A DNA stretch of 56,868 nucleotides from Colwellia sp. C2M11. Lineage in GTDB: Bacteria; Pseudomonadota; Gammaproteobacteria; Enterobacterales; Alteromonadaceae. The stretch spans positions 1 to 56,868 of the forward strand of contig NZ_JAHKQD010000027.1 in assembly GCF_018860915.1 (NCBI RefSeq). The letters are read 5' to 3'. A model generated the notes under the pieces. It searched no databases. It was given only the letters and a program-made list of their open reading frames with translations, and was not told the DNA's origin. Shown piece after piece: positions 17,799 to 29,717 of the stretch. The position numbers were made by a program, and so were the translations under genes. Within the stretch, counting starts at the first letter, position 1. The number at the start of each line of letters is the position of its first letter.

Positions 17799-17945
17799 AT
17801 ATTATCTCCTATCCACTTTCTAGTGCTTTGTAAATGAAGCCGCGAGATATTAACTAACCTGAGATTAACTTACAAGTACTAAGTTAAAATCAATGAATGA
17901 TCAATTAAATTTATTGGACAATCGCTGCTTTTATCAGCAAATTTG

Positions 17946-19283
17946 CTAGCTTGCCAGTTTAACTGACTCTGCAATTTCATTTGCTAAGGCAGTAACTTCT
18001 TCAAGTTCGGGGCCTTCTACCATCACTCTAATTAAAGGCTCTGTTCCTGATTTACGTAATAATACTCGTCCACGGCCTGATAATCGAGCATTAACTTTAT
18101 CAACAGCTGCTTGTACACTTGGTGAATTAATAGGATCACTATCACCGGTAAAGCGTACATTAACCAAAATTTGCGGTAACATAGTCATGCCTTGACGCAA
18201 TTCAAATAATGATTTTTCTTGCTGTTTAAGTGCTGTTAAAACATTTAAAGCCGCAATAATACCATCACCAGTTGATGTATGACTTAAATTAATAATGTGT
18301 CCTGAGTTTTCAGCACCTAACTGCCAGCCTTTCTCTCTTAGTAATTCCATTACATATCGGTCACCTACGTTACTGCGGGCAAAAGGAATGCCTAATTCTT
18401 CTAAAGCAAGTTCAAGACCCATATTACTCATTAACGTACCAACAACACCGCCTTGTAAACTACCAGACTGCAAATCGTTACACGCAATAATATAAACGAC
18501 TTCATCACCATCAATGACATAACCTGTATGGTCAACCATCATTAAGCGATCGCCATCACCATCAAGTGCAATACCAAGATCGGCTTTGTGTTCAACAACC
18601 GCCTCACTAACCATCTTCATTGATGTAGCACCACAACCATCATTAATATTAGTGCCATTAGGTGATGTGCCTACTTCAATGACAGTTGCACCTAATTCAC
18701 GAAAAACATTAGGAGCAATGTGATAAGTAGCACCATGCGCACAATCGACAACAATTGTTAAATTTTCCAGCGAGAGTTGACTTGGAAAGTTACTCTTACA
18801 AAACTCAATATAGCGTCCTGCTGCATCTTCAATGCGGCTTGCTTTTCCTAAGTAAGCAGAATCAACACACCCCATAGGTTTATCAAGCTCTGCTTCGATT
18901 GCTAACTCAACCTCATCAGGGAGTTTTTCGCCATCTTGTGAGAAAAATTTAATGCCGTTATCATAATAAGGATTATGAGATGCACTAATAACAATCCCTG
19001 CCTCAGCACGAAAAGTTTTAGTCAAATAAGCAATACCGGGTGTCGGCATTGGGCCTAATAGGCCTATATCGATGCCTGCTGCTGAAAATCCGGCTTCTAA
19101 AGCTGATTCAAGCATATAACCTGAAATACGTGTATCTTTTCCAATAAGTACCTTCTTAGTACCTTGTGCAGCTAATACTTTACCTGCAGCATAGCCTAGT
19201 TTCATCACAAACTCAGGTGAAATTGGATACTGACCAACTAAACCACGTATTCCGTCAGTACCAAAATATTTACGACTAGCCAT
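17946..19283 (-). CDS. glmM: Phosphoglucosamine mutase
   Basis: GlmM converts glucosamine-6-phosphate to glucosamine-1-phosphate for peptidoglycan and lipopolysaccharide precursors. The 445-residue protein matches the family length. It carries FGTDGIRG at the N-terminus, the phosphoserine loop [19 protein letters not shown] (active Ser near residue 102), the metal loop DGDGDR (near 241-246), and [15 protein letters not shown] near the C-terminus. It lies between folP and tpiA in the conserved block. Confidence 0.97.
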   Translation of the reverse strand: MASRKYFGTDGIRGLVGQYPISPEFVMKLGYAAGKVLAAQGTKKVLIGKDTRISGYMLESALEAGFSAAGIDIGLLGPMPTPGIAYLTKTFRAEAGIVISASHNPYYDNGIKFFSQDGEKLPDEVELAIEAELDKPMGCVDSAYLGKASRIEDAAGRYIEFCKSNFPSQLSLENLTIVVDCAHGATYHIAPNVFRELGATVIEVGTSPNGTNINDGCGATSMKMVSEAVVEHKADLGIALDGDGDRLMMVDHTGYVIDGDEVVYIIACNDLQSGSLQGGVVGTLMSNMGLELALEELGIPFARSNVGDRYVMELLREKGWQLGAENSGHIINLSHTSTGDGIIAALNVLTALKQQEKSLFELRQGMTMLPQILVNVRFTGDSDPINSPSVQAAVDKVNARLSGRGRVLLRKSGTEPLIRVMVEGPELEEVTALANEIAESVKLAS

Positions 19284-19355
19284 TATTTTTCCTTCTTATT
19301 AAATTCTCAATGTATTAGCTTATAACCAGTTAAGTTTTCAATTCATTGCATCCTA

Positions 19356-20204
19356 CTAATGATGTTTTGCAACAGCATTTAAAATTTTGATTGCATCGAC
19401 AGTTTCTGCTACATCATGTACACGTACTATATTAGCTCCTTGTTGAACGGCAAGAATCGCAGTAGCTAAGCTCCCAGCTAATCGCTGATCAACGTCACGA
19501 TTAAGTAAGTTGCCTAGCATTGACTTACGCGAAGTTCCGGCAAGCAAGGGCAAGTTAAATTTTTTAAATAAAGAAAACTGAGCTAACATTTGATAATTAT
19601 GTTCAAGTGTTTTACCAAAGCCAAAACCAGGATCTAAAATTAAACGTTCAGAGTTAATTCCTTTTTCTTTGCAACTTCTAATACGTTCTTCAAAGAAAGT
19701 AACAATATCATCAATGATACTCGTATATTGAGGGCTTTGTTGCATTGTTTTTGGCAAGCCTTTCATATGCATTAAACATACTGAAACATCACTTTGTGCA
19801 ATAACATCAAGACAGCCTTCATTTTGCAACGCTCTAACATCATTAATCATATCTGCACCATAAGTTATGGCTTCATTCATGACGACAGCTTTACTCGTAT
19901 CGATAGAGACGCAGATATTAAAACGGGATTTAATCGCTTTAAGCAAAGGGATAACCCGTGTTACTTCATCTGTTTCACTTACCTCAATTGCCCCAGGACG
20001 AGTTGATTCACCACCAATATCAATGATATCGACTCCGTTTTCGATCATCAATTCGACTTGTTTTAATGCTTGATCAAATTGAGCAAACTTTCCGCCATCA
20101 GAGAAGGAATCAGGAGTAACATTTACAATTCCCATCACTTGTACATTACTTAAGTCGGCTAATGCGGCTTGGTTTGATTGTTTATTTCTAGAATTTTCGG
20201 ACAT
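19356..20204 (-). CDS. folP: Dihydropteroate synthase
   Basis: FolP joins p-aminobenzoate to dihydropterin pyrophosphate in folate synthesis, and is the sulfonamide target. Signatures are MGIVNVTPDSFSDGG near residues 24-38, GGESTRPGA, SIDTSKA, DPGFGFGKT and the C-terminal RVHDVAET. I chose the ATG at 20204, giving 282 residues as in E. coli. A longer frame begins with a TTG at 20231, but that lies inside a terminator hairpin. The ribosome binding site is poor. The gene starts just after the ftsH terminator, so expression may depend on readthrough. Confidence 0.93.
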   Translation of the reverse strand: MSENSRNKQSNQAALADLSNVQVMGIVNVTPDSFSDGGKFAQFDQALKQVELMIENGVDIIDIGGESTRPGAIEVSETDEVTRVIPLLKAIKSRFNICVSIDTSKAVVMNEAITYGADMINDVRALQNEGCLDVIAQSDVSVCLMHMKGLPKTMQQSPQYTSIIDDIVTFFEERIRSCKEKGINSERLILDPGFGFGKTLEHNYQMLAQFSLFKKFNLPLLAGTSRKSMLGNLLNRDVDQRLAGSLATAILAVQQGANIVRVHDVAETVDAIKILNAVAKHH

Positions 20205-20225
20205 AATTTTAGGGTTAGCTTTAAA

Positions 20226-20273
20226 AAACAAAGCCTCGATAAATACTTTAATTAAGTAAATATCAAGGCTTAT
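20226..20273 (-). terminator. Terminator or attenuator between ftsH and folP
   Basis: On the minus strand the stem AAGCCTTGATA / TATCGAGGCTT closes over an AT-rich, partly self-paired loop and is followed by TTGTTTTTT. It lies directly upstream of the folP start codon, so it likely ends most ftsH transcripts and limits folP expression. Confidence 0.75.
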
Positions 20274-20294
20274 TAATTGGACCCACGATACTAA

Positions 20295-22250
20295 TTATTT
20301 AGCAGGTGTATCACTACTTGGCTCTGATAGATCAGGCGTTACACTTTTTTCTGACTCTTCTGATTTTTTAGCTGAGCCACCTTCACTAGAATTTGAGCTA
20401 GAACTTGGAGAATCAGTATCATCCCAATCAGATGGTTTTCTAACATCAACTCGTGCCATTAAATCATCAATTTGCAACGCATCAATTGTTTCATATTTCA
20501 TTAATGCATCTTTCATTGCATGTAAAATATCTAAATTGTTTTTAATTAAATTTTCTGCACGCTCATAGTTGCGAGAAATTAGTAACTTAATTTCTTCATC
20601 AATCAACTTCGCTGTTTCATCAGACATATGTAATGACTTCGACGATGTACGTCCTAAGAACACTTCGCCTTCTTCTTCAGCAAAAAGCATAGGGCCTAAT
20701 TTTTCTGAAAGTCCCCATTGAGTAACCATTTTACGAGCAATACTTGTTGCGCGCTCAATATCGTTCGAAGCACCAGTAGACACTTTATCACTACCATAAA
20801 TAACTTCTTCAGCAATACGTCCACCATACAAAGAAGAAATGTTACTTTCTAAATGTTGTTTAGAATGACTAAATCTGTCTTGCTCTGGCAAGTACATAGT
20901 TACCCCTAACGCTCGGCCACGAGGAATAATACTTACTTTATAAACAGGATCATGATCAGGGACTAAGCGACCAATAAGTGCATGACCAGCTTCATGATAA
21001 GCAGTCATTTCTTTTTCGGACTCACTCATTACCATGGACTTACGTTCCGAGCCCATCATAATTTTATCTTTAGCTTTATCGAACTCATGCATACTTACTG
21101 TACGTCGTGAAGTACGAGCAGCCCATAATGCAGCTTCATTTACTAAGTTTGCTAAATCTGCACCAGAGAAACCTGGCGTACCACGTGCAATAACAGCAGC
21201 TTTAACATCGTCTCCTAAAGGAACTTTACGCATGTGTACTTTTAAGATTTGTTCACGGCCACGAATATCAGGTAAACCAACAGTTACTTGGCGATCAAAT
21301 CGGCCAGGACGTAATAAAGCCGGATCTAATACATCTGGACGGTTAGTTGCAGCAATAACAATAACGCCTTCATTACCTTCAAAACCATCCATTTCAACGA
21401 GCATTTGGTTTAGTGTTTGTTCACGTTCATCATGACCACCACCCATACCTGCGCCACGTTGGCGACCTACAGCATCAATTTCATCAATGAAAATTATACA
21501 AGGTGCTGCTTTTTTAGCTTGTTCAAACATATCACGAACACGTGATGCACCAACACCCACAAACATTTCAACAAAATCAGAACCTGAAATAGTAAAAAAA
21601 GGTACTTTCGCTTCACCGGCAATCGCTTTCGCTAATAATGTTTTACCTGTACCTGGTTGACCGACAAGTAAAATACCTGAAGGAATACGACCACCTAACT
21701 TTTGAAATTTTGTTGGTTCTCTTAAGTAATCAACTAATTCTGCAACATCTTCTTTAGCTTCATCACAACCAGCAACATCAGCAAATGTTGTTTTAATTTG
21801 TTCTTCACTTAGTTGACGTGCTTTTGATTTTCCAAAAGACATAGCGCCTTTACCGCCCCCACCTTGCATTTGGCGCATAAAGAAAATCCAAACACCAATT
21901 AATAAGATCATTGGAAACCATGAGACAAAAATAGTGGTTAAAAAGCTTGTTTCTTCTGGTAATTTACCTTGAGCACGAACCCCCTGCTTTACTAGGTCGT
22001 TGATTAAATCACGATCATATCCACCAGGAATAGTAGTAGTGTAGCTTTCACCGGTACGTTTTTCGCCAGTAATTACTCCGTTTCTGTCTACGCTAGCATC
22101 ACGGATTTGTCCTTGACGAACATCAGTGATAAAACGCGTGTAGTCCATTTGTGCTTCATTTGCTGTATTAGGAGAAAAACTCTGAAAAACAGACATTAAA
22201 ACAACGGCTATTACTAACCATAAAATAAGATTTTTTGCCATATCGCTCAA
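20295..22250 (-). CDS. ftsH: ATP-dependent zinc metalloprotease FtsH
   Basis: FtsH is a hexameric inner-membrane AAA+ protease that degrades LpxC, sigma32 and misassembled membrane proteins. The 651-residue sequence has transmembrane helix 1 near 7-24, a periplasmic domain and helix 2 near 103-122. The AAA module carries GQPGTGKT and [15 protein letters not shown], then the second-region FATNRPD-like box (IAATNRPD) and HEAGH (near 417), the zinc site. The tail is Ser/Glu-rich. It follows rlmE, as in E. coli (the rrmJ-ftsH operon). Confidence 0.98.
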   Translation of the reverse strand: MSDMAKNLILWLVIAVVLMSVFQSFSPNTANEAQMDYTRFITDVRQGQIRDASVDRNGVITGEKRTGESYTTTIPGGYDRDLINDLVKQGVRAQGKLPEETSFLTTIFVSWFPMILLIGVWIFFMRQMQGGGGKGAMSFGKSKARQLSEEQIKTTFADVAGCDEAKEDVAELVDYLREPTKFQKLGGRIPSGILLVGQPGTGKTLLAKAIAGEAKVPFFTISGSDFVEMFVGVGASRVRDMFEQAKKAAPCIIFIDEIDAVGRQRGAGMGGGHDEREQTLNQMLVEMDGFEGNEGVIVIAATNRPDVLDPALLRPGRFDRQVTVGLPDIRGREQILKVHMRKVPLGDDVKAAVIARGTPGFSGADLANLVNEAALWAARTSRRTVSMHEFDKAKDKIMMGSERKSMVMSESEKEMTAYHEAGHALIGRLVPDHDPVYKVSIIPRGRALGVTMYLPEQDRFSHSKQHLESNISSLYGGRIAEEVIYGSDKVSTGASNDIERATSIARKMVTQWGLSEKLGPMLFAEEEGEVFLGRTSSKSLHMSDETAKLIDEEIKLLISRNYERAENLIKNNLDILHAMKDALMKYETIDALQIDDLMARVDVRKPSDWDDTDSPSSSSNSSEGGSAKKSEESEKSVTPDLSEPSSDTPAK

Positions 22251-22441
22251 CTTAATGACCTCATTGGGGGTGAAAATTTAATATAAATTGGTCAGAGTTA
22301 GTTCTAACCTAAATTATTATGTTGTGCCTAATTTACTACAATTCAAGCTTTGTCGCTAATTTACTTTAGTCGGTATTTACAACTAGTAACATATTAACGC
22401 ACTTAGCTTGAATAAAGTAGAAACAAAATTAATTTTTACAT

Positions 22442-23083
22442 CTAGCCAGTAAAACCCGTAGCGACAAGGTAAACTTCACGTGAACGCGCGCGTGAAGATT
22501 CTGGTTTACGTGTTTTAACTGTTTTAAATACCGCGCGAGCAGCTTTCATAAAGTCTTCAAAACCAGCCCCTTGGAACACTTTAACAACAAACGCACCGTT
22601 AGGCTTTAATACTTGATGACACATATCTAACGCGAGCTCGACTAAGTACATACTACGTGCTGAATCAGCACTTTCGTTACCAGTCATATTAGCGGCCATA
22701 TCTGACATAACTACATCAATTGTCTTACCATTAATTCTTGTTAACAAAGCGTCAAGTACGGCTTCTTCTCGAAAATCACCTTGTAGAAAATCGACTCCGG
22801 CAATCGCGTCCATAGATAAAATATCACAAGCAATAACTTGTCCACTATCACCTACCGCTTTAACCGCATATTCAGACCAACCACCTGGCGCAGCGCCAAG
22901 GTCAACCACCTTCATGCCCTGCTTTATCAATTTATCTTTATTATTTATTTCTTCAATTTTGAAAACTGCACGAGAACGTAAACCCAATTTTTTCGCTTTT
23001 TTTACATATTCATCTTCAAAGTGTTCATCAAGCCAACGTTGCGAACTGTTAGTATGTTTTTTCTTTACTGGGGGTTTTGCCAT
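22442..23083 (-). CDS. rlmE: 23S rRNA (uridine-2'-O)-methyltransferase RlmE
   Basis: RlmE (FtsJ/RrmJ) methylates U2552 in the A-loop of 23S rRNA using S-adenosylmethionine. The 213-residue sequence has [22 protein letters not shown]-binding [14 protein letters not shown] near residues 59-72, DMAANMTGN (catalytic Asp), and [10 protein letters not shown] with the catalytic Lys. It is divergent from yhbY and is followed by ftsH. The length equals that of E. coli within a few residues. Confidence 0.97.
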   Translation of the reverse strand: MAKPPVKKKHTNSSQRWLDEHFEDEYVKKAKKLGLRSRAVFKIEEINNKDKLIKQGMKVVDLGAAPGGWSEYAVKAVGDSGQVIACDILSMDAIAGVDFLQGDFREEAVLDALLTRINGKTIDVVMSDMAANMTGNESADSARSMYLVELALDMCHQVLKPNGAFVVKVFQGAGFEDFMKAARAVFKTVKTRKPESSRARSREVYLVATGFTG

Positions 23084-23503
23084 ATTTTTTTGCCATATTA
23101 AAAGTTTTTTCGACTATTAATAAAGATTATATCAAGTCTCATCAGTTATTTCCCCACCCAACAAGAATTAAAAAATTAGATTTGAACATAAATTGCAGGT
23201 AACTAATATTTCTATACTAGCTTAATGATAGTTAACCATAAGGTATTGAAATTGATTTCTAGTTATCAATTATCTGACTGTAAGAGAGGTACTCCATTAA
23301 CAACTGAATTTTTTTTATTCAATTAATCATTCTCGCGCTAAATACAAGTAGCACATAGAATAATGATCGTTAACTAAACTTTTATTTGTTATAAGCTTAC
23401 TAATGTTCTTTATCACTAGGAATAAATTGAATAGAATTGGTATTAAGTGTTAGATAAGGGTAAAATAGCATTAATTCAAGTTAACGATTATCGAAATTTT
23501 TTA
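23084..23503. other. Divergent promoter region of rlmE and yhbY
   Basis: This gap of about 420 bp carries the promoters for the leftward rlmE-ftsH unit and the rightward yhbY. I see no gene, riboswitch or clear operator. An in-frame upward extension of yhbY (from a TTG at 23447) has no ribosome binding site and was not used. Confidence 0.5.
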
Positions 23504-23800
23504 ATGACTATAAATAAGAAACAAATACAATATTTAAGAGGTGTTGCACACCCACTAAAACCTGTTGTTTTACTAGGTAATAATGGCTTAACAGAAGCTG
23601 TTGTTGCTGAAATTGATTATGCGCTTAATCATCATGAATTAATTAAAGTGAAAATACCAACTGACGACAGAGATACAAAGGGCTTAATAGTTGACGCTAT
23701 TTGTCGTGAAACTCAAGCGATAAAAGTACAAGTAATTGGTAAAACACTAATTATTTACCGTCAAAGTGATGAGAAAAAAATTCGCATACCTAAGCTTTAA
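23504..23800 (+). CDS. yhbY: YhbY-family ribosome-associated RNA-binding protein
   Basis: YhbY is a CRM-domain protein bound to pre-50S particles. The 98-residue product has the CRM landmarks LRGVAHPLKPVVLLGNNGLTEAVVAEID (residues 10-37) with the GxxG-like loop GNNG, and HELIKVKIP near 45. I start at the ATG at 23504, matching the usual 97 residues; a TTG frame 57 bases upstream only adds non-conserved sequence. It is divergent from rlmE, as in other gammaproteobacteria. Confidence 0.93.
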   Translation: MTINKKQIQYLRGVAHPLKPVVLLGNNGLTEAVVAEIDYALNHHELIKVKIPTDDRDTKGLIVDAICRETQAIKVQVIGKTLIIYRQSDEKKIRIPKL

Positions 23801-23845
23801 CTGCATATAAAATCAATAAACAAGTAAGTTTTTATTTGTTTATAT

Positions 23846-23897
23846 AAAAAGACCGTAGGTTACAGGTAATTAACTTGTAACCTACGGTCTTTTTTTG
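23846..23897. terminator. Bidirectional terminator between yhbY and glnS
   Basis: An 18-bp perfect stem (AAAAGACCGTAGGTTACA with its complement) with a short loop is flanked by A-tract and T-tract. It can terminate both convergent genes. Confidence 0.93.
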
Positions 23898-23933
23898 TGT
23901 TTATTAAAACTTTATAACAATAACTTCAATAAC

Positions 23934-25604
23934 TTACTGAGCTATCTTAGCCCATGTATCACGTAAGCCTACAGTACGGTTAAAAATAAGTTCATCTGTA
24001 TTTTCAATCTTATTATCTAAACAAAAGTAACCTTGGCGCTCAAATTGAAAAGCTTGTTCAGGCTTCGCTAACTTTAATGAAGGCTCTACTTTAGCTTTTT
24101 CAACTTTAATCAATGATTCAGGGTTCATCACTTTATAAAAATCATCTTCAGCTGCAGGATTTGGAACAGTAAATAAACGGTCATATAAACGTACTGTCGC
24201 ATCAAGTGATTTATCAGCGTCAACCCAATGAATAACACCTTTGGGCTTAGTACCATCAGTCGGATTTTTACCTAAAGTATCGTCAAGGTAATTACAGTAA
24301 ACCGTCGTAACATTACCTGCTTCATCTTTATCACAACGTGTTGCCGTAACAACATAAGCACCACGTAAACGCACAGCTTTATCGAGTACTAAACGTTTAT
24401 ATTTTTTATTGGCCTCTTCTCTAAAGTCTTCTGCTTCAATATAGAGTTCACCACTAAATGGCACAATGCGTGTACCTTGGCTATCGTCACTTGGATGATT
24501 CTTTACGACAAGCTCTTCAGTTTTACCTTCAGGGTAGTTTTCTATCACTAATTTTATAGGATCAAGCACTGCCATAGCACGAGGAGCATTATCATTTAAA
24601 TCTTCACGAATACATGCTTCTAAAACACTCATTTCAACTGTGTTTTCCATTTTAGTAACGCCAATTCGCTTAGCAAACTCTCTAAGTGAAGCAGGTGTAT
24701 AACCTCGACGCCTAAAAGCAGCAATCGTTGGCATACGAGGATCATCCCAGCCATCAACAAGCTTTTCTTCCACTAAAGTATTTAACTTACGTTTACTCAT
24801 TAATGTATATTCAAGGTTTAAGCGTGAAAATTCATATTGTTGAGGCTTTACTGGTACAGAAACATTATCAATAACCCAGTCATATAAACGTCGGTTATCT
24901 TGAAACTCTAACGTACATAAAGAGTGAGTCACACCTTCAATAGCATCGGATAAACAGTGTGTAAAATCATACATTGGATAAATACACCATTTATCACCAG
25001 TTTGATGATGATGAGCAAATCGTACACGATAAATAATAGGATCACGCATACACATAAAGCTTGATGTCATATCTATTTTAGCACGTAAAGAACACTCACC
25101 TTCTTTGAATTCACCGTTACGCATCTTGGCAAATAACGCTAGATTTTCTTCAATAGACGTATCACGATACGGACTATTTTTACCTGGCTTGTTTAACGTA
25201 CCACGATACTCACGCATTTCATCGCCATTTAAAAAACAAACAAACGCTAAGCCTTTGCTAATCAATTCAACCGCAAAATCATGTAATTGCTCAAAATAGT
25301 CTGATGAATAATGAACATCACCTGCCCATTCAAAACCTAACCATTGCACATCTTTTTGAATAGCGTGCACATAATCAATATCTTCTTTTTCCGGATTGGT
25401 GTCGTCGAAACGTAAGTTACACGCACCATTATAATCTTGAGCAATCCCAAAGCTTAAACAAATAGCTTTTGCATGACCAATATGCAAGAAACCATTTGGT
25501 TCTGGCGGAAAACGTGTTTGTATTGAACTATGTTTGCCACTAGCAAGATCAGCATCGATAATTTGACGAATAAAATTTGTTGGGCGGTTTTCAACTTCCG
25601 ACAT
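23934..25604 (-). CDS. glnS: Glutaminyl-tRNA synthetase
   Basis: GlnRS charges tRNA-Gln. The 556-residue class I synthetase has the HIGH-type motif [15 protein letters not shown] (near 33-47), [15 protein letters not shown], the ATP-binding LMSKRKL (KMSKS equivalent, near 268-274) and the C-terminal anticodon-binding beta-barrels. The length is near E. coli GlnS (554). Convergent with yhbY; upstream is the M1 aminopeptidase in the same direction, 124 bp away. Confidence 0.98.
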   Translation of the reverse strand: MSEVENRPTNFIRQIIDADLASGKHSSIQTRFPPEPNGFLHIGHAKAICLSFGIAQDYNGACNLRFDDTNPEKEDIDYVHAIQKDVQWLGFEWAGDVHYSSDYFEQLHDFAVELISKGLAFVCFLNGDEMREYRGTLNKPGKNSPYRDTSIEENLALFAKMRNGEFKEGECSLRAKIDMTSSFMCMRDPIIYRVRFAHHHQTGDKWCIYPMYDFTHCLSDAIEGVTHSLCTLEFQDNRRLYDWVIDNVSVPVKPQQYEFSRLNLEYTLMSKRKLNTLVEEKLVDGWDDPRMPTIAAFRRRGYTPASLREFAKRIGVTKMENTVEMSVLEACIREDLNDNAPRAMAVLDPIKLVIENYPEGKTEELVVKNHPSDDSQGTRIVPFSGELYIEAEDFREEANKKYKRLVLDKAVRLRGAYVVTATRCDKDEAGNVTTVYCNYLDDTLGKNPTDGTKPKGVIHWVDADKSLDATVRLYDRLFTVPNPAAEDDFYKVMNPESLIKVEKAKVEPSLKLAKPEQAFQFERQGYFCLDNKIENTDELIFNRTVGLRDTWAKIAQ

Positions 25605-25728
25605 CCACAGAGCCTCTAAAGAAAATTAACGTAATTGATATTATTATATCAAGAGTTCTAATCAGCGAATAGCAAAAAGGCTCAACAGAGCCTTTAATTT
25701 ATTTCACTGAAGTTATATATACTGATAT

Positions 25729-27588
25729 TTATTTTTTCAAAATATCATCAACAGTACCTTGAGCTAAACCATGATAACCAGGGCGTGCTTTTTGATAAAC
25801 CTTAAGCGCCCATGCTTTACCTTGCTCTGTTTGAGCTAATTCTTTATATAGTGGCACTATTAGCTTACGACGCCCGATAGCCACTAAATACTCAGACATT
25901 TCTGGATAAACAACATCGTAACCTGCTCTGATTGATAATAAAAACCAAGCATGTGCTATTTCAGCATTTTTACTCTGTGTTAAGTTAAAAGCTTTATCAA
26001 TTGCAACCATACGTTCGATGTTAATATCTGTAGGCAAATTATTGATAAAGTGTAACCATTCATGCAATGTCCAATTTGTTGTAGGTAATTGGGTTAATGT
26101 TATACCTTCTGCTAGCCATTGTGATATTTGCTGATCAATCGTACTAAAAGCTGTTGAGGTAGGCTTAGGTACAAACGTAGGTAAACCTTGTCCATAAATC
26201 CATTCATTAACATCTTCATCGCTAACAATGTTTGGATATTTATGCGTTAAATTAGCTTTAAGATATTTAACAAAGTTATTCGTACCTAAGCTTTGAAATG
26301 CATGACTGTCAAAATATTCGAGTACGAAAGCATCAAAACGCTCACGACCAAACTTCTTCTCAAGATAAATTAAAAATAATTGTCCTTTAGTGTAAGGAAC
26401 ACCTGAAAAAGCATCATCAGGATCACGTCCCTTTAGATCGATATATAACTGAGTGTCACCAGCAGATAATTCAGCTATTTCATTATTCAAATTTTGAGCA
26501 TCTAGCGATTGCTCCATAATAGCTCTGTTTTTACCAAACACAGCTTCCATAATGCGATTTTCAACATAACTGGTAAAACCTTCGTTTAACCATAAATCAC
26601 GCCAGCTTTCATTGGTGACTAAATTACCAGACCATGAATGCGCTAGCTCATGTGCAATTAAGTTTACTAAGCTTTTATCCCCTGCGATAACAGTTGGTGT
26701 GATAAAAGATAAACGTGGATTTTCCATACCACCAAAAGGAAAGCTTGGTGGTAATATTAATAAATCATAACGACCCCAACGATATTTTCCATACATTTTT
26801 TCAGCTTTATCAATCATCGCCTGAGTATCATCAAACTCAGCTACTGCCGCATCTAAAATATTAGATTCAGCATAAATACCAGTTTGATGGCTCATTGATT
26901 TAAAATGTAAATCACCGACACCAATGGCAATTAAATAAGCAGGAATTGCTTGTGGCATAGAAAAGAAGTAATCGCCATCTCGCTCAGTATCTGGTTCATT
27001 ATTAGCACTCATTACTGCTAATAAATCTTTATCTGTTGTAATTCTAGCGGTGTAAGTAACACGAACACTTGGTGTATCTTGAATAGGAATCCAAGAGCGA
27101 GCATGAATTGCTTGATTCTGGCTAAATAAGAATGGTTGTTTCTTACCTGCAGTTTGCTCAGCAGATAACCATTGTAAACCAGACGCTTTTTCGGTTGAAT
27201 TATAATAAACACGTAATTTTTTAGCTTTGAATTTTGTATCGATCGTCAGTTTTGAACCTAAAACAGAATCTCGTTCAGCAAGTGTATAATTTACCTTTTG
27301 CCATTCATCTTGAGCATTTTGGGCAAGAACGTTATGAATAACCAGATCACGTGTATCTAAAATGATACTTTGTGGTGTATCACTAAGCCATTTTAATGAT
27401 AGCTCAGCAAAGCCTGTTAATGCTTTTTCTTCGAAATTGACCGCTAGGTCTAAATAAAGGTGGGTTGTGATAACTTGATCATAATTTGAATAGGTATAAG
27501 CATCGTTTAATACTGGCTTATTATCCGCTGTTGCTAATTGCGATATAAATAATGTTGCTAACAACATAAACCGCTTAAAAATTTTCAT
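25729..27588 (-). CDS. Exported M1-family metallopeptidase (LTA4 hydrolase-like aminopeptidase)
   Basis: This zinc aminopeptidase trims N-terminal residues of peptides. A signal peptide ([21 protein letters not shown]) directs it to the periplasm. The exopeptidase motif GGMEN is at 286-290 and zinc site HELAH at 313-317, with the third ligand Glu336 in NEGFTSY exactly 18 residues on. The C-terminal helical region (about 470-619) resembles the leukotriene A4 hydrolase C-terminal domain rather than the ERAP1-like domain of PepN. At 619 residues it fits LTA4H-like bacterial aminopeptidases. Confidence 0.93.
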   Translation of the reverse strand: MKIFKRFMLLATLFISQLATADNKPVLNDAYTYSNYDQVITTHLYLDLAVNFEEKALTGFAELSLKWLSDTPQSIILDTRDLVIHNVLAQNAQDEWQKVNYTLAERDSVLGSKLTIDTKFKAKKLRVYYNSTEKASGLQWLSAEQTAGKKQPFLFSQNQAIHARSWIPIQDTPSVRVTYTARITTDKDLLAVMSANNEPDTERDGDYFFSMPQAIPAYLIAIGVGDLHFKSMSHQTGIYAESNILDAAVAEFDDTQAMIDKAEKMYGKYRWGRYDLLILPPSFPFGGMENPRLSFITPTVIAGDKSLVNLIAHELAHSWSGNLVTNESWRDLWLNEGFTSYVENRIMEAVFGKNRAIMEQSLDAQNLNNEIAELSAGDTQLYIDLKGRDPDDAFSGVPYTKGQLFLIYLEKKFGRERFDAFVLEYFDSHAFQSLGTNNFVKYLKANLTHKYPNIVSDEDVNEWIYGQGLPTFVPKPTSTAFSTIDQQISQWLAEGITLTQLPTTNWTLHEWLHFINNLPTDINIERMVAIDKAFNLTQSKNAEIAHAWFLLSIRAGYDVVYPEMSEYLVAIGRRKLIVPLYKELAQTEQGKAWALKVYQKARPGYHGLAQGTVDDILKK

Positions 27589-27741
27589 TAAAATAATCCT
27601 AAAAAACTCACAAAAAAATAGACTTGTAGATTACTTTGAATCAACAAGTCTATTCAACTATTTTGTATTATTAATATATTCAGCAAATTGAAAGAGTATA
27701 AAGAAATATTTACAATCGGCTTTTGTATAAATAGGTCGACT

Positions 27742-28659
27742 TTAAAGTTTTTGCATTTGAATGACTACACGACGGTTTTTACCACGTCCGAGTGTTGAGG
27801 CATTAGAAGATATATGACGTTTTTCACCATAACCTTTGGCCTCAATACGGCTTGCATCTATTCCATTTTTGACAAAATAATCACGTATTTTAAGCGCTCT
27901 ACGTTCAGATAGTTTAAGGTTAGGCCAACGGGCACCATAACTATCTGAATACGCATCTACCAATACTAGTTCTAATTTAGGATCTAAACTTAAATACTCT
28001 CTGATCATATCAACACGTCGTTGCGATGCTTTCGTAAATTGTTCACTATTTGATTGATAATTTAATACGGTAAAAGCGATGTCTTCAAAACTGTAATTTA
28101 ATAAATTTCCGACACAAGCAACAAAATTTTTATATGCACCTTTAAAACGTGCGGTTGATAAGCCAACAGATATTTCATCGTCTTCACTATACCAATCATT
28201 ATAATAAAAAGTTGGACTCATTCCTTGCTCTAACTCACTTAACATAGTCCAAGCAACCTTCTTAGGTAAACTAGGGTTGAATTGTTTCTGAAGCTTCATG
28301 TTCGCTAAAACTTTTCCGCCATAGCCAGGACGCCAGCTAGGTGACTCACTTCGTACTTGCGCAAGCGAATAGCTATCAGGTAGAAGCATCATATCAAGCT
28401 CAAATTCCATATTCAGTTTACGACTTGCTTTTGCTGAAAAACGTGCTTGTCCATAATTAGGAATTTGATGTGATAACGTACATTGTAAGCGAGAGTCATC
28501 AGCAAGTTGCCATTTTGAACTATTAAGATCAGCGCTGTATTGTCGAATATTAGCTTGCGCCTGTGTTACGAAAAACATGAAATACAAGGCGATAGAAGCT
28601 GTCATAAAAAATGATGAAGAGAAGAACAATTTATATGTATTTGGAGAGTATATTTTCAT
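27742..28659 (-). CDS. motY: Sodium-type flagellar motor protein MotY
   Basis: MotY forms the T ring of polar flagella driven by Na+ and helps anchor the PomAB/MotPS stator to peptidoglycan. After a signal peptide ending near TQAQA, the N-terminal MotY domain (about 40-180) has YSADLNSSKWQL and PNYGQARF. The C-terminal OmpA-like peptidoglycan-binding domain (about 190-305) has VDAYSDSYG, NLKLSERRALKIRDYF and GRGKNRRV. I chose the ATG at 28659; another in frame 30 bases upstream lacks a better ribosome binding site. The presence of MotY argues for a polar Na+ flagellum. Confidence 0.9.
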   Translation of the reverse strand: MKIYSPNTYKLFFSSSFFMTASIALYFMFFVTQAQANIRQYSADLNSSKWQLADDSRLQCTLSHQIPNYGQARFSAKASRKLNMEFELDMMLLPDSYSLAQVRSESPSWRPGYGGKVLANMKLQKQFNPSLPKKVAWTMLSELEQGMSPTFYYNDWYSEDDEISVGLSTARFKGAYKNFVACVGNLLNYSFEDIAFTVLNYQSNSEQFTKASQRRVDMIREYLSLDPKLELVLVDAYSDSYGARWPNLKLSERRALKIRDYFVKNGIDASRIEAKGYGEKRHISSNASTLGRGKNRRVVIQMQKL

Positions 28660-28932
28660 AATATTGATTACATAATTAATTAATGACATTAGTTATATCG
28701 TCTCAAACTAGAATTACTTTAACACTTTATCTCTATTTTTTCGTTATTTTAGTGTTTTATCACTAATTTATTATTTTTATACCTAATTAAATATTACTAA
28801 AAAACCAAACTAAATTCACATTTATATTATAAGCGACTCATAAATGTAATCAGGTAAGTATTACTATCGTGTTTACAATAATTTTCTGAGATAATTACTC
28901 ATCCAAGTTTTCTCTTAAGCCAAATTTATAAT

Positions 28933-29604
28933 ATGTCAGATACTGTAGAAGTAAAAGAAGATAAAGAAATAAGTAAACCATTATTAGCACAACGATTTCG
29001 TGGTTATTTCCCTGTAGTTATTGATGTCGAAACAGGTGGCTTTAATGCCCAAACTGATGCCTTACTTGAAATTGCAGCCTCTGTATTATCATTAGATGAA
29101 GTTTCAGGTAAGTTATCAATTGATGAAACCATACAATTTAATGTTCATCCTTTTGAAGGGGCAAACCTAGAGCCTAAAGCACTTGAATTTACAGGGATTG
29201 ATCCTACACACCCATTACGTGGTGCTGTTGACGAAGATGTGGCCTTAAAAACATTGTTTAAATTAGTCAGAAAAAAAATGAAGCTTGCAGGGTGCCAGCG
29301 CGCAATTATTGTGGCTCATAATGCAGCTTTTGATTTAGGGTTTTTAAATGCCGCAACAGCACGTTGTAACATTAAACGTAGCCCTTTCCATAGCTTTGTG
29401 AGTTTTGATACGACCACATTAGCCGGTCTAGCATTAGGTCAAACTGTACTAGCAAAAGCTTGTGAAGCTGCTGAAATTGATTTTAGCAATAGTGAGGCAC
29501 ATACCGCAATTTATGATACTGAGAAAACTGCCGAGCTATTTTGTCATATTGTTAATAAATGGCATGAATTAGGTGGCTGGCCTTTAGCTATACCAGCAGA
29601 GTAA
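28933..29604 (+). CDS. rnt: Ribonuclease T
   Basis: RNase T is a DEDDh 3'-5' exoribonuclease that trims the 3' ends of tRNA and other stable RNAs. The 223-residue protein has Exo[21 protein letters not shown] (catalytic D/E near 31-33), Exo[15 protein letters not shown] (near 137), and Exo[17 protein letters not shown] (near 192). The length is typical. A clear terminator follows. Confidence 0.96.
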   Translation: MSDTVEVKEDKEISKPLLAQRFRGYFPVVIDVETGGFNAQTDALLEIAASVLSLDEVSGKLSIDETIQFNVHPFEGANLEPKALEFTGIDPTHPLRGAVDEDVALKTLFKLVRKKMKLAGCQRAIIVAHNAAFDLGFLNAATARCNIKRSPFHSFVSFDTTTLAGLALGQTVLAKACEAAEIDFSNSEAHTAIYDTEKTAELFCHIVNKWHELGGWPLAIPAE

Positions 29605-29616
29605 ATAGCAAATCAT

Positions 29617-29650
29617 AAAAAAAGCTAGTGTCATAAACACTAGCTTTTTT
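29617..29650 (+). terminator. Terminator after rnt
   Basis: The stem AAAGCTAGTGT / ACACTAGCTTT around CATAA, flanked by A-rich left and T-rich right, is a strong, possibly bidirectional, terminator. Confidence 0.92.
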
Positions 29651-29717
29651 ATATAATTTTTAGTGACAATAATTAAAAAAAGTTGAAATAATTGTCAATT
29701 TAGTCGCTTAAAAACGA

